Shown one piece after another: positions 33,464 to 41,786 of a stretch of 64,000 bases of DNA (within the stretch, counting starts at the first letter, position 1; the number at the start of each line of letters is the position of its first letter). The position numbers and the translations under genes are program-made. The stretch is from Bacillota bacterium. Lineage in GTDB: Bacteria; Bacillota; Bacilli; Paenibacillales; Paenibacillaceae. Under the pieces are notes generated by a model. That model was not told where the DNA came from and searched no databases. It saw only the letters and a list, made by a program, of their open reading frames with translations. Location of the stretch: the NCBI GenBank assembly GCA_023460795.1, contig JAEWPC010000018.1:248001-312000 (forward strand). The letters run 5' to 3'.

Positions 33464-34885
33464 TCAAGAGGAAGGAATGGTAAGCGTAAAGGTGGTGCTC
33501 CCGGGAATACTGCCGGACAAGATGAGATCGCCCCCCAGTGAACGTGCGATCATTCTACTGAAGGTCAACCCGATTCCTAAGCCCCGTACGCGCGTTTTCT
33601 TATTATCTCCGCGATAGAACGGCTCGAATATCTCGGCATGCTCTTTGGCGGGGATTCCTTTGCCTGTGTCATGTACTTGAATATGAGACTCCCCAAGCGC
33701 GGGAACCAAGTACACGAACACGGTCCCCTTGGGAGCCATCGCATCTCTCGCGTTGTTCAAGAGATTGATCATAATTTGTTCGATGCGGACAGGGTCCGTT
33801 CGCACGCTCCAGCCATCCGCACGATCCGTTGTCTCCACGACAGCTTTGATATCGGACTGCCCTTGACCGAGACACCATCTCTTTACGATTGCTGTAACCG
33901 TCTCATCCAGGTCGCACCATTCCTCTACAGTCGCCACAGAGTCATCTACAAAGCTGTTGAAGTCCAGCAGGTCCTCAATCATTTTCTGCAGCCGACAACT
34001 CTCCTTGATACAGACGTCAAGGAACTCATCGGCTTCGGCACCGGTTACCACTTGCCCTTTCACAGCCTGGATCAAGCCGCTGATCGAAGCGACGGGGGTC
34101 TTCAATTCATGCGTGACGCCGGCTAATAGCTGTGATCGCAGCTCCTCCAACCGGTTCAACTTGTCCGCCATCTCCTTGAACGACTTCATAAGCTCCCGAA
34201 TTTCATCTTCCTTATAACCTGAGCCGAATTGGACATGATAATTGCCTGCGACAATCTGTTCTGCGGCATCAGCCGCTTGCTGTATCGGCTTGACCAAACG
34301 CCGTGTCATAAGATAAATGGCTCCCCAGCCAATCAAAATAAAGATAAAAAAAAGTATGATGACTGGTTTGAATGCCCATATTTCCTTCAGAACATTCACT
34401 TTCGGCGTCAAGTACAGCGCATAACCCATCGTTAAGGAAGGGTCACTCATCGGAAACACAGCTACCTGATACGTTGTATGGTCCTGGTTCGAATAGAGCG
34501 TAAACAGATGGGGCTCACTTCTCCTCATATCCCGCAGCTTATGATGAACTTGAACGGCTATCTCGAACGGAATGAAAGGAAATTGATCGATGACGCCGCC
34601 TCTCGGGTCAAGGATCATCACGATGGGCCTTTCATTCAGATTATATTGATCAACGAGCTCATTCAACCAACGGCCTACCGTCGGATTGCCCGGAATCACC
34701 CCTCCGTTAGCGGCCGTTGCAAGTGCAATCTCTTGCACCATCTTCCCCATGTCGCGCTGCTGATTAGATAAGGCATTCGCCTGAACGAAGTAGAGGGTGG
34801 AGGCACCCACGATTACCGAACCGGCGATTAAGAGCAGGAAGTAGCGAATAGACCAATAATAGAGAAGACCTTTGCGGTAAATCAT
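33464..34885 (-). CDS. Membrane sensor histidine kinase (intact sister)
   Basis: A 473-aa kinase with helices at about 11-33 and 174-193, an extracellular domain of about 140 residues, HAMP, then GVTHELKTPVASI with His259, NLLNNARDAM, DTGKGIP and GLGIGLTFSRM. It is closely similar over its full length to the His-less homologue 127 bp downstream (shared YWSIRYF, FEPFYRGD, IARSLGG), so the pair arose by duplication. ATG 34885 has GGGG at 8 bp; a TTG at 34948 overlapping the MFS stop is the alternative. It follows the efflux pump gene in one operon. A partner could be the OmpR/PhoB regulator at 36.7-37.4 kb. Confidence 0.88.
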   Translation of the reverse strand: MIYRKGLLYYWSIRYFLLLIAGSVIVGASTLYFVQANALSNQQRDMGKMVQEIALATAANGGVIPGNPTVGRWLNELVDQYNLNERPIVMILDPRGGVIDQFPFIPFEIAVQVHHKLRDMRRSEPHLFTLYSNQDHTTYQVAVFPMSDPSLTMGYALYLTPKVNVLKEIWAFKPVIILFFIFILIGWGAIYLMTRRLVKPIQQAADAAEQIVAGNYHVQFGSGYKEDEIRELMKSFKEMADKLNRLEELRSQLLAGVTHELKTPVASISGLIQAVKGQVVTGAEADEFLDVCIKESCRLQKMIEDLLDFNSFVDDSVATVEEWCDLDETVTAIVKRWCLGQGQSDIKAVVETTDRADGWSVRTDPVRIEQIMINLLNNARDAMAPKGTVFVYLVPALGESHIQVHDTGKGIPAKEHAEIFEPFYRGDNKKTRVRGLGIGLTFSRMIARSLGGDLILSGSIPGSTTFTLTIPSS

Positions 34886-34944
34886 ATCGGACCCCGTATG
34901 GATGCACCCCCCTGGCGTCTCTTCTTCCTTCCTGCCTGGAACGA

Positions 34945-36582
34945 TCAATATTCCTTCCGCTCGCGCAGAAACGGCAATGAAATACTGAGCAGTACGGACA
35001 ATACCAGACCACAGGCGAAAGCTTTGGCCATCGCCCTAGTCATATAATCTTTCGCCAACGCCTTCATTTCCCGTACAACGCCCTGAATCTTCTCGGTTAC
35101 TTCCGCAAGCTTGCCGCTCTCTTCCAGTTGCCGCCGCTCCGTGTCCGATAGTTCGAATGCCGACGCATCCTCTCTCTCATTAGCGGCATCGTCAAAGAAA
35201 GTGTCCGCTTTCCCCTCAAGCAATTGAATCGCTCTCGTCTCTATATGCGCGGGAAGATCGGCCTGTACAATGGATTGTATCCCGTCATCCACCACTTTTG
35301 TCGAATAGGCCTGCGTAAAACTCAGCGTCACCGACACGAACAAGGCAACGCCTACCGCACCGCCCATATTACGGGTAGTGGCATATACCGCCGACCCCAG
35401 CGAAACATCCTTTTCCGGAATGGAAGCCGTACCGATCGTCACGCTAGTCACCATGAGAATACCTATTCCCGTACCGGCAATCGCCATAATTGCAATTAAA
35501 TATCCGTTGCCGACATCGGCTTGCAGCATAGAGAGCAGACAGAAGCCCGTAATTGCAAATACAAAGCCAATCAACATTGGTGTAAAATAACCCATTGTAT
35601 CAATCAGACGACCGATCAGCGGAGCAACGACGAGCATCACGGCGGATAGCGGGGTAATCATCAATGAGGCCGTCAAAATATCGAAGCCTTTCACCTGGGT
35701 AAAGTAAACAGGCAGCAAGACCAGTGTCCCCATCAATAAGACTCCGCTTAAGAAATTGGCCGCCATTCCCGCCATAAACACACGGTTTCGGAGCATCTCC
35801 AGCTCTATTAACGAGTTCTTTACCTTACTCTCAATATACAGGAACGATAGCGCGCTCACCAGGCTGATGATGAACGCAAAAATAATGGGAACGGAGCCCC
35901 ATCCCTCCTCTTGCCCTTGCAGTATGCCATAAGTGAAGAAGAACAGACTTGCGCTAAGCGTAACGACGCCTAGAATATCCATGCGAAACGGCGCGCGCCG
36001 CTCCTTATAATTCGCAAAAACAAGCGTAGCCAAAGGGGTGGAAATCGCGACTACAGGCAGGTTAATGAAAAATATCCATTCCCAGCTCCAAAATTTCGTG
36101 ATCAGTCCGCCCAAACTCGGGCCTATCGCAATCGCCAAGGCGCCAATCCCGCCCCATACCCCCATTGCCGCGCCCACCTTATTCGGGGGAACCGCGGTGC
36201 GTACCAGAACCATGCTGGCTGGAATAACCGCAGCGGCCCCAATCCCCTGCAACACGCGATAAACGATTAAGCTCGAGGCATTCGGCGCGAACCCGCAGAG
36301 AAGTGAAGCGATCATAAATAGAAGAAGCCCCGCCATGTAGGTGCGATAGCTTCCGAAAATATCCGCGAGCTTCCCAAGAGCAACCAGCAATACCGCCACC
36401 GTAATGACGAATGCATTGATAATCCAGGAAGCCGCTCCAAGCTCGATTTGTAGATCTCGTGTCATACTAGGCATGGCAATATTGACGATTGTCGTATCGA
36501 GGAACACCAGAAATAATCCGACGCTAACCGCAAATACTTGCTTAAAGCCCCCATATGAAATTTCTCTATGTATCGTCATCAT
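34945..36582 (-). CDS. EmrB/QacA-type MFS drug efflux pump (DHA2)
   Basis: A 545-aa transporter with 14 predicted helices. Family marks: LDTTIVNIAMPSMTRDL in helix 1, GKLADIFGSYRTY loop and GIGAAAVIPASMVLV in helix 5. Between helices 13 and 14 it carries an outside loop of about 90 residues with a helical, charged stretch (SDTERRQLEESGKLAEVTEK). It probably exports amphipathic compounds with protons. ATG 36582 has AAGGG at 6 bp. It is first in an operon with the intact kinase, under island promoter site D. Confidence 0.88.
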   Translation of the reverse strand: MMTIHREISYGGFKQVFAVSVGLFLVFLDTTIVNIAMPSMTRDLQIELGAASWIINAFVITVAVLLVALGKLADIFGSYRTYMAGLLLFMIASLLCGFAPNASSLIVYRVLQGIGAAAVIPASMVLVRTAVPPNKVGAAMGVWGGIGALAIAIGPSLGGLITKFWSWEWIFFINLPVVAISTPLATLVFANYKERRAPFRMDILGVVTLSASLFFFTYGILQGQEEGWGSVPIIFAFIISLVSALSFLYIESKVKNSLIELEMLRNRVFMAGMAANFLSGVLLMGTLVLLPVYFTQVKGFDILTASLMITPLSAVMLVVAPLIGRLIDTMGYFTPMLIGFVFAITGFCLLSMLQADVGNGYLIAIMAIAGTGIGILMVTSVTIGTASIPEKDVSLGSAVYATTRNMGGAVGVALFVSVTLSFTQAYSTKVVDDGIQSIVQADLPAHIETRAIQLLEGKADTFFDDAANEREDASAFELSDTERRQLEESGKLAEVTEKIQGVVREMKALAKDYMTRAMAKAFACGLVLSVLLSISLPFLRERKEY

Positions 36583-36608
36583 CGACATCCCTTAGTGTTG
36601 ATGCACCA

Positions 36609-36643
36609 ACCGTAACACGCAATGATGTCAGAGAAATGTCAAT
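36609..36643 (-). promoter_or_regulatory. Island promoter site D (GACA repeats), before the efflux operon
   Basis: Minus strand: TTGACATTTCTCTGACA with GACA at 36640-36637 and 36629-36626 (period 11 bp), then 11 bp to TACGGT at 36614-36609. It lies between the response regulator stop and the MFS start. Confidence 0.6.
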
Positions 36644-36667
36644 GAACGCGCTCGCTTGTCTTCTGTC

Positions 36668-37354
36668 TCACGAGTGGGCTTCCACACGAAATTGATACCC
36701 GACTCGCCTGAAAGTGATAATCTCTCCTTCATCCTCCGTGCACCCGGCTAGAGATTGGCGAATGCGCTTGATCGCTAAATCGACGGCTCGGTCGCTGCCC
36801 TCGTAATCAATACCCCATACGCACTGAATGAGGTGTTCCCGATCGAACGTTTGATTCGGGTGTCTCGTCAGAAACAGCAACAAATCCAGATCCCTGGGTG
36901 TCAAAGGCACACGCTCTCCCTGAAACCATACCTCGCGCGATGCATAGTCGATTTTCATCTTCCCGATCATCGCCGTGTCCTCTATCCTTACCTGAGGAAG
37001 CCTTCTTAGCACCGCTTGAACGCGGGCGACCACCTCATCCCCGACAAAGGGCTTGCTGATATAATCGTCAGCGCCGCCATGGAGGCCCTCCAACCGATTC
37101 TTGATATCGCCGAGTGCAGTCAGCATAATAACCGGACACGAGCTTTGTTTGCGAATTTGCTGCAGAATCGACCACCCATCCCGATCGGGCAGCATCACGT
37201 CCAGCAGCACGAGCGACGGCTTCCACTTTTCGAACAGCACGATCGCCCGCTCACCCTCGTAAGCCTGTTCTACCTCGTAACCTGCTTTTATCAAAAATGC
37301 TCTTAATACCATGGAGATTCCCGTATCGTCTTCCACGATCAATATTTTCTTCAC
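36668..37354 (-). CDS. OmpR/PhoB-family response regulator
   Basis: A 228-aa regulator with a receiver domain (EDD at 8-10, phospho-Asp in LLDVMLPD, Thr in LTALGD, Lys in ISKPF) and a winged-helix domain (LTPRDLDLLLFLTRHPNQTFDREHL, recognition helix AVDLAIKRIRQSL, RRVGYQF end). PhoB-type proteins bind tandem repeats with an 11-bp period placed at the -35 region, which is the layout of sites A-E around it. It is therefore my candidate for the regulator of the whole block. The start is GTG. It lies 46 bp after the CheA-like kinase gene. Confidence 0.9.
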   Translation of the reverse strand: MKKILIVEDDTGISMVLRAFLIKAGYEVEQAYEGERAIVLFEKWKPSLVLLDVMLPDRDGWSILQQIRKQSSCPVIMLTALGDIKNRLEGLHGGADDYISKPFVGDEVVARVQAVLRRLPQVRIEDTAMIGKMKIDYASREVWFQGERVPLTPRDLDLLLFLTRHPNQTFDREHLIQCVWGIDYEGSDRAVDLAIKRIRQSLAGCTEDEGEIITFRRVGYQFRVEAHS

Positions 37355-37400
37355 ACCCGGATTATCCTTTCCCGCCTCATTGATTTACTTGCTGTAGCGT

Positions 37401-40205
37401 TCAGTCCAAGCGAGGGAGCGTGAACGCGAATGAAGTTCCCTTCTCTGCCCCACTCTCGACATACATCTTACCGTTCAAGTTTTCCAATGCGGTGCGTACG
37501 GCGAATAAGCCGATTCCCCGTCCGGACAACTCGCTGACCGTGTTATGGGTAGTAAAACCCTCGTGGAATATGATCAAGCACTGCTGATCGTCCGACATCG
37601 CGTCGAACTCGGCTTGTGTACAAATGCCTTTAGCCACCGCGTGTATCCCAATCTCCGACAAATCCATCTCCCTGCCATCATTCGACAAGAGGATCCGCAT
37701 CTCCTGTTCGTCATGGGATACTTCACAGAGAATGGTCCCCAATCGATCCTTGCCGACACCGGCCCGATACTCGGGCGCTTCGATCCCATGATCGATCATA
37801 TTGCGGAACACGTGAATTAACGTTCTTGTGAAATCGATATACGTCTCCGGATTGACGAGCAGCTCGCCTCCGCTAATCTCGATCGGGTAAATTTCCTTGC
37901 CCGTTCGGCTCGCCAGCTTTGCCGTATACTCCGGATACATGCTCAGCAGCTCCTTGAGGGGTCGGTACTGCAGCTTCTTTAATTCCGAGACGATCGCTTT
38001 TGCCTCCAGGCTAGGCAGAATCGTATAGACTTGCTGTTCCAGGTGCCGCAGTCTCTCGAGCTCGATCGTTACCGTTTCCTGTCCGATATCGAACCCTTCG
38101 CCGAGGATATCCCGCAACACATGCAAGTCTTCATCCAACCAACCCAGCAGGTCGAATGTATTCAGCCATTCCTCCAATAAGGAAGAGACAACCGTGTCCG
38201 ACGTACTGTCGTCAACCCGCATCTTCCATTCGACTAGCTGCGATTCGAGCTCATGCAAGCGTTCCATGGTATACATAAAATCGATCTGCGCGAAATTTCC
38301 TTTGAACGTATGAACAATCCGGGATATTTCTGCCCACTTGTCCTTCGTGGAAATCTGCAGATTCATCAACTCATGCTTGCCCTGTCGTGCAAAAGTCTGG
38401 TATTCCTCAACCATTTCCTTAAAATCCCGGTAGTGTTTAATAACCCATACAACCATATTCAATACATGCCGTTCCCTGGCCACCTGATCTTCCAGCTTCC
38501 GCCGCTCGCTGATATCCGTCAGGATGACCATCACTTTCCCTGAGGCCGCTTCAAGATCGGGTATCCATTTGTACTGCAACGAAACCCGCTTGCCCGATAC
38601 TTCGGTTTCCCTCGGAAGCAGCGACAAACACACTTCACGTTGCAGATCATCCTCCTGGAAAATGGTGTCGAGCATCTCCTCATGGAGATTCTGTTCCGCT
38701 TCGTTGTCAGGGTACAGCAAATCCACATAGCGGGCATCCGCAATCTCCCTCTGGAACAAGCGGCGACATTCGATACTGTACTCCTCCTGGATCGCCAACT
38801 GCTTGTCAAAGGTAAGAAAGCCCTGTCCCGCATAATCGAGCAGATTCTGAATCGACCGGGTCCGCTCCCTCACCTTCGATTCCAACGTCTGATTCCAGTT
38901 CGACAGCTTCAGATTGTTATTCTGGATTGTGCGATAAACTTCGGCATAGTTCTTGAATAAAATTACAGCGAAGAAGATCGTGCTCAGCAACAAGGAATTA
39001 TCTAGACAAAGGCGCATGAGATGAATGAATTCCAACGGATTGTACCCGAAGAGCCCCCGTCCCGGATCGCTCTCCATGTACACCCGAAGGGGATAGCCGA
39101 TCATGTTGATCAACAGGAATAACGTGAACCCTGAGATGAACCATAGGGCATCGCTATTGCTCCTTCTTCTAAGCGATAACCCGATGATGGTTAAACAGAA
39201 CGCACATAGGAGTGAGAATCCCAATTCCTTGACGATCAGAATATCGCTGCTGAACTTGCCCATGGTCTCGGGTATCGTCAGATTAGCGATAGGAATGAGC
39301 AGCCCCGCAATCAGCATCGCTGCGCCTGTTATTCGAACAACCCGCGCAAACGCAGGTATTAGAATAGGAATAAAATAGAGAGCGAACAAACAGATCATGC
39401 CGCCGCGCAATGGATCTTTCCAATAGAGTTCAAGCGAAGAGACATCAAAAAACAGGTGAAGTGAATTTAATGAAAGTAAGAGATTTAAGCTGATCAAGAG
39501 TGAGAAAAGTGCAAAATAAAGCGTAGAGGGATTGCCACGGTTAATAAAATACATGAGCAAAGCCACAAAACCGATAATAAAAAATACGATGACACCAAGT
39601 CCATTCAAAGCGTCGTCTTTTATCAGTCCAAGCCTCAAGTCCGCTTGCGTGCCGTACTTCACAGGGCCTATCTTCCCATGGACATAGTTGTCCTGATTAG
39701 AATGAATCCGCACAATTAGCGGTTGATCCGGCGATGCTTCTGCCAAAGATACGAAGACGGGCTTGTTTGCCCGTAAGGGATTGACCCCCTCCTTCATGCC
39801 GCCTTGCCTGTAAAGCAGCTTGGCGCCTGAGTAGACTTCGAACTCGTAGCTGCTGTTCGTAAACATGAGATAGGGATCGCGCACGAATCGATGGTCGGTG
39901 CCGGTTGGAATGTGGCCTGAGAACCAAGCGAACTCTGTGCCAGCCTGCAAATCCTCCGTACTGATCGGCATATGAGGCCAGTCTTTGGATGCCCCGAGCT
40001 TGACCCACTCGAATACGCCATTCGCATCCACGGGCGAATCCCCTACGCGGTAAGTCCCCCATTGTATGCCCGAGCCTTGTTGCGCTTGAGGCGGCGGCAT
40101 TCGATCGATTGGAGCGGGAGCCGCTTGCGCAGGGACTGCCCAGCTAGCCATGCTGCATATAAGCAGCACTGTGACAAGCGCTATCGCCACGAATCGCAGC
40201 TTCAT
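37401..40205 (-). CDS. CheA-like membrane kinase (7TMR-DISM, PAS, Hpt, HATPase)
   Basis: A 934-aa protein. A signal peptide (MKLRFVAIALVTVLL...) precedes an extracellular beta-rich domain (about 30-200) of the 7TMR-DISM type, seven helices (about 200-430), a coiled coil, a PAS-like domain (about 460-580, ending ILTDISERRKLE), an Hpt-like helix bundle with IVHTFKGNF (His632), and a CheA-type ATPase (HVFRNMIDHGIEAPEYR, LSGRGIGLFAVRTAL). It has no DHp domain of ordinary kinases, so phosphate goes to the Hpt His as in CheA. The chosen ATG lies 1 bp after the REC-gene stop; longer starts would hide the signal peptide. Ligand unknown. Confidence 0.82.
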   Translation of the reverse strand: MKLRFVAIALVTVLLICSMASWAVPAQAAPAPIDRMPPPQAQQGSGIQWGTYRVGDSPVDANGVFEWVKLGASKDWPHMPISTEDLQAGTEFAWFSGHIPTGTDHRFVRDPYLMFTNSSYEFEVYSGAKLLYRQGGMKEGVNPLRANKPVFVSLAEASPDQPLIVRIHSNQDNYVHGKIGPVKYGTQADLRLGLIKDDALNGLGVIVFFIIGFVALLMYFINRGNPSTLYFALFSLLISLNLLLSLNSLHLFFDVSSLELYWKDPLRGGMICLFALYFIPILIPAFARVVRITGAAMLIAGLLIPIANLTIPETMGKFSSDILIVKELGFSLLCAFCLTIIGLSLRRRSNSDALWFISGFTLFLLINMIGYPLRVYMESDPGRGLFGYNPLEFIHLMRLCLDNSLLLSTIFFAVILFKNYAEVYRTIQNNNLKLSNWNQTLESKVRERTRSIQNLLDYAGQGFLTFDKQLAIQEEYSIECRRLFQREIADARYVDLLYPDNEAEQNLHEEMLDTIFQEDDLQREVCLSLLPRETEVSGKRVSLQYKWIPDLEAASGKVMVILTDISERRKLEDQVARERHVLNMVVWVIKHYRDFKEMVEEYQTFARQGKHELMNLQISTKDKWAEISRIVHTFKGNFAQIDFMYTMERLHELESQLVEWKMRVDDSTSDTVVSSLLEEWLNTFDLLGWLDEDLHVLRDILGEGFDIGQETVTIELERLRHLEQQVYTILPSLEAKAIVSELKKLQYRPLKELLSMYPEYTAKLASRTGKEIYPIEISGGELLVNPETYIDFTRTLIHVFRNMIDHGIEAPEYRAGVGKDRLGTILCEVSHDEQEMRILLSNDGREMDLSEIGIHAVAKGICTQAEFDAMSDDQQCLIIFHEGFTTHNTVSELSGRGIGLFAVRTALENLNGKMYVESGAEKGTSFAFTLPRLD

Positions 40206-40206
40206 A

Positions 40207-41001
40207 TTACCACTCAATCTCTGCATAAGAACGGTAAACACCATTCAGCAGCCTTGCTTTTAATTTGCTATAGTAACCAAGATCGTTCGTCACCAGCGCA
40301 ACCGTCCCCTTGCGTTCACGCACAACTGTTACGAAATCGAGCAGCAAGCGCAACCCTTCTTCGTGAAGGACAGGCTCCCACATCTCTACCACATACTTCA
40401 TTTTGCGAAAATACAGCAGTCCTTGCAGACAGGAACAAAGAAATCGAACATTCATATCGACGATATGCCGCTGGATGGTCAGTACGGACCGACCGTCCTT
40501 GATCACAAGCTCGAAGGGAATATTCGACATATATAGAGGCTCCAGCTTCAATAGCTCTTGCTTCTTCGGAAATCTGCCAGCCTGATCTTCTTTCTGCACC
40601 GGTGTGTGCTTGGCAGGCGCTTCCTGAATACTGCTCGATTGAACCCCGAGAACAGCATTAATAACCTCGTTTACTTTTTCCTTGGTGAAAGGTTTCGTGA
40701 TGTAATGCTTAGCTCCCTGCTTAATTGCCTCATATACCTTGCTGCGCTGCTCTAGTGAACTGATCATCACGATCTTGACATTCGGATTCCGTTCGCGAAT
40801 TTGACGAAGCGCTTCAATACCGTCGAGTTTAGGAAGCTGAATGTCCATCGTAATCAGATCGACATCCTTCGCATTATACTTTTCGATTGCTTCCCGACCG
40901 TCTTCCAATTCCTTCACGATCTGATGTCCCATTGTCTCGATAATCTCCCGAAGACTGCGGCGGAAAATCGGCGAGTCATCTACAATCATAATATTAGCCA
41001 T
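40207..41001 (-). CDS. Response regulator with REC and STAS-like domains
   Basis: A 264-aa protein. Residues 1-120 are a receiver domain close to CheY (VDDSPIFRRSLREII, phospho-Asp in TMDIQLPKLDG, VMISSL, ITKPF). The C-terminal region (about 150-264) has no DNA-binding motif; its alternating pattern (RSVLTIQRHIVDMNVRFL, FVTVVRERKGTVALVTND) resembles a STAS-type domain, a tentative call. It precedes the CheA-like kinase gene and is probably its target; output may be protein binding. First gene of the operon under island site E. Confidence 0.75.
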   Translation of the reverse strand: MANIMIVDDSPIFRRSLREIIETMGHQIVKELEDGREAIEKYNAKDVDLITMDIQLPKLDGIEALRQIRERNPNVKIVMISSLEQRSKVYEAIKQGAKHYITKPFTKEKVNEVINAVLGVQSSSIQEAPAKHTPVQKEDQAGRFPKKQELLKLEPLYMSNIPFELVIKDGRSVLTIQRHIVDMNVRFLCSCLQGLLYFRKMKYVVEMWEPVLHEEGLRLLLDFVTVVRERKGTVALVTNDLGYYSKLKARLLNGVYRSYAEIEW

Positions 41002-41036
41002 GGTACGCCCCCTAAGCTCAGGAATTCATATCTACG

Positions 41037-41071
41037 ATTGTACAAGTCGAGTGTGTCAAGAAAGTGTCAGC
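41037..41071 (-). promoter_or_regulatory. Island promoter site E (GACA repeats), before the REC-CheA operon
   Basis: Minus strand: CTGACACTTTCTTGACA with GACA at 41068-41065 and 41057-41054 (period 11 bp), then 11 bp to TACAAT at 41042-41037. The operon it heads probably includes the PhoB-type regulator, giving autoregulation. Confidence 0.6.
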
Positions 41072-41180
41072 AAGCATTTTTCGTAAAGTAAATCGTGGAA
41101 CTATCCCCCAACCGATGATCCTCCAATAGATTGATAGATTGATGGAGGATATGCGACATCAATCTCACCATAAAATTAGG

Positions 41181-41205
41181 GAAACTTCCCAAAGCTTCCT
41201 GCGTA
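41181..41205 (+). promoter_or_regulatory. SigW-like ECF promoter for the nfeD-flotillin operon
   Basis: GAAAC at 41181-41185, a 16-bp spacer and CGTA at 41202-41205 match the Bacillus SigW consensus TGAAAC-N16-CGTA. The orthologous yuaF-floT operon of Bacillus subtilis is SigW-controlled. Confidence 0.75.
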
Positions 41206-41249
41206 TTACTTCTTAGCGAATCATGATTGGTTCACAGAGGAGGTGCAAC

Positions 41250-41750
41250 ATGGAGACGCTCATGATGGTCTTGTTCGCGGCAGGCGTCGGTTATGCGATA
41301 TTAACGGCGATTCTCGGAGACGTGTTCGGACTCGAGGCTCATACCGGGGAGTTTCCGTTCCTATCCCCTACCATTATCGCGACTTTCGTAACGGTCTTCG
41401 GAGGGTTAGGCTATCTGCTGCTGCACAACACCGAATGGTCTGCGCTTCCGATCGCAGGCGTTGCCTTGATGGGTGCGCTAGGCGTCTCGGCCGCGGTATT
41501 GTTTCTTGTCGTGCTTCCGCTGTATGCCGCCCAGAAAGGCGACGCGTTATCGGTTAAAGGGATGATCGGCTGCGAAGCCAAGGTCATTACGTCGATCGAA
41601 GCGGATCGTCTAGGGGAAATCGTGTACGAGCAAGGAGGCATTCGGCATAACGCGCCGGCGAAGTCCGCGGAGGACGCGACGATACGCAGCGGCGCGCGGG
41701 TCAGAATCCTCGATGAACTGGCGGGAACCTTCGTTGTAGAACAAATATAA
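41250..41750 (+). CDS. yuaF: NfeD-family membrane protein (YuaF-like)
   Basis: A 166-aa protein with three or four helices in residues 1-95 and a C-terminal OB-fold domain (GMIGCEAKVITSIEADRLGEIVYEQGG...GARVRILDELAGTFVVEQI). NfeD proteins pair with flotillins in membrane microdomains, and the flotillin gene follows 36 bp downstream. ATG 41250 has AGGAGGTG at 5 bp; an upstream ATG is not supported. Confidence 0.85.
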   Translation: METLMMVLFAAGVGYAILTAILGDVFGLEAHTGEFPFLSPTIIATFVTVFGGLGYLLLHNTEWSALPIAGVALMGALGVSAAVLFLVVLPLYAAQKGDALSVKGMIGCEAKVITSIEADRLGEIVYEQGGIRHNAPAKSAEDATIRSGARVRILDELAGTFVVEQI

Positions 41751-41786
41751 CGAGGACACTTAGGAGCAAAGGAGAATGATCATCTA

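Noticed and set aside
17967..41071. Lanthipeptide or other classic RiPP cluster
   Set aside because: No LanM/LanB, YcaO, radical SAM or similar enzyme is encoded, and the cores lack Cys.
17412..41222. tRNA-Arg as the attachment site of the 18-41 kb block
   Set aside because: I looked for a copy of the tRNA 3' end near 41.0-41.2 kb and found none; no integrase gene is present either.
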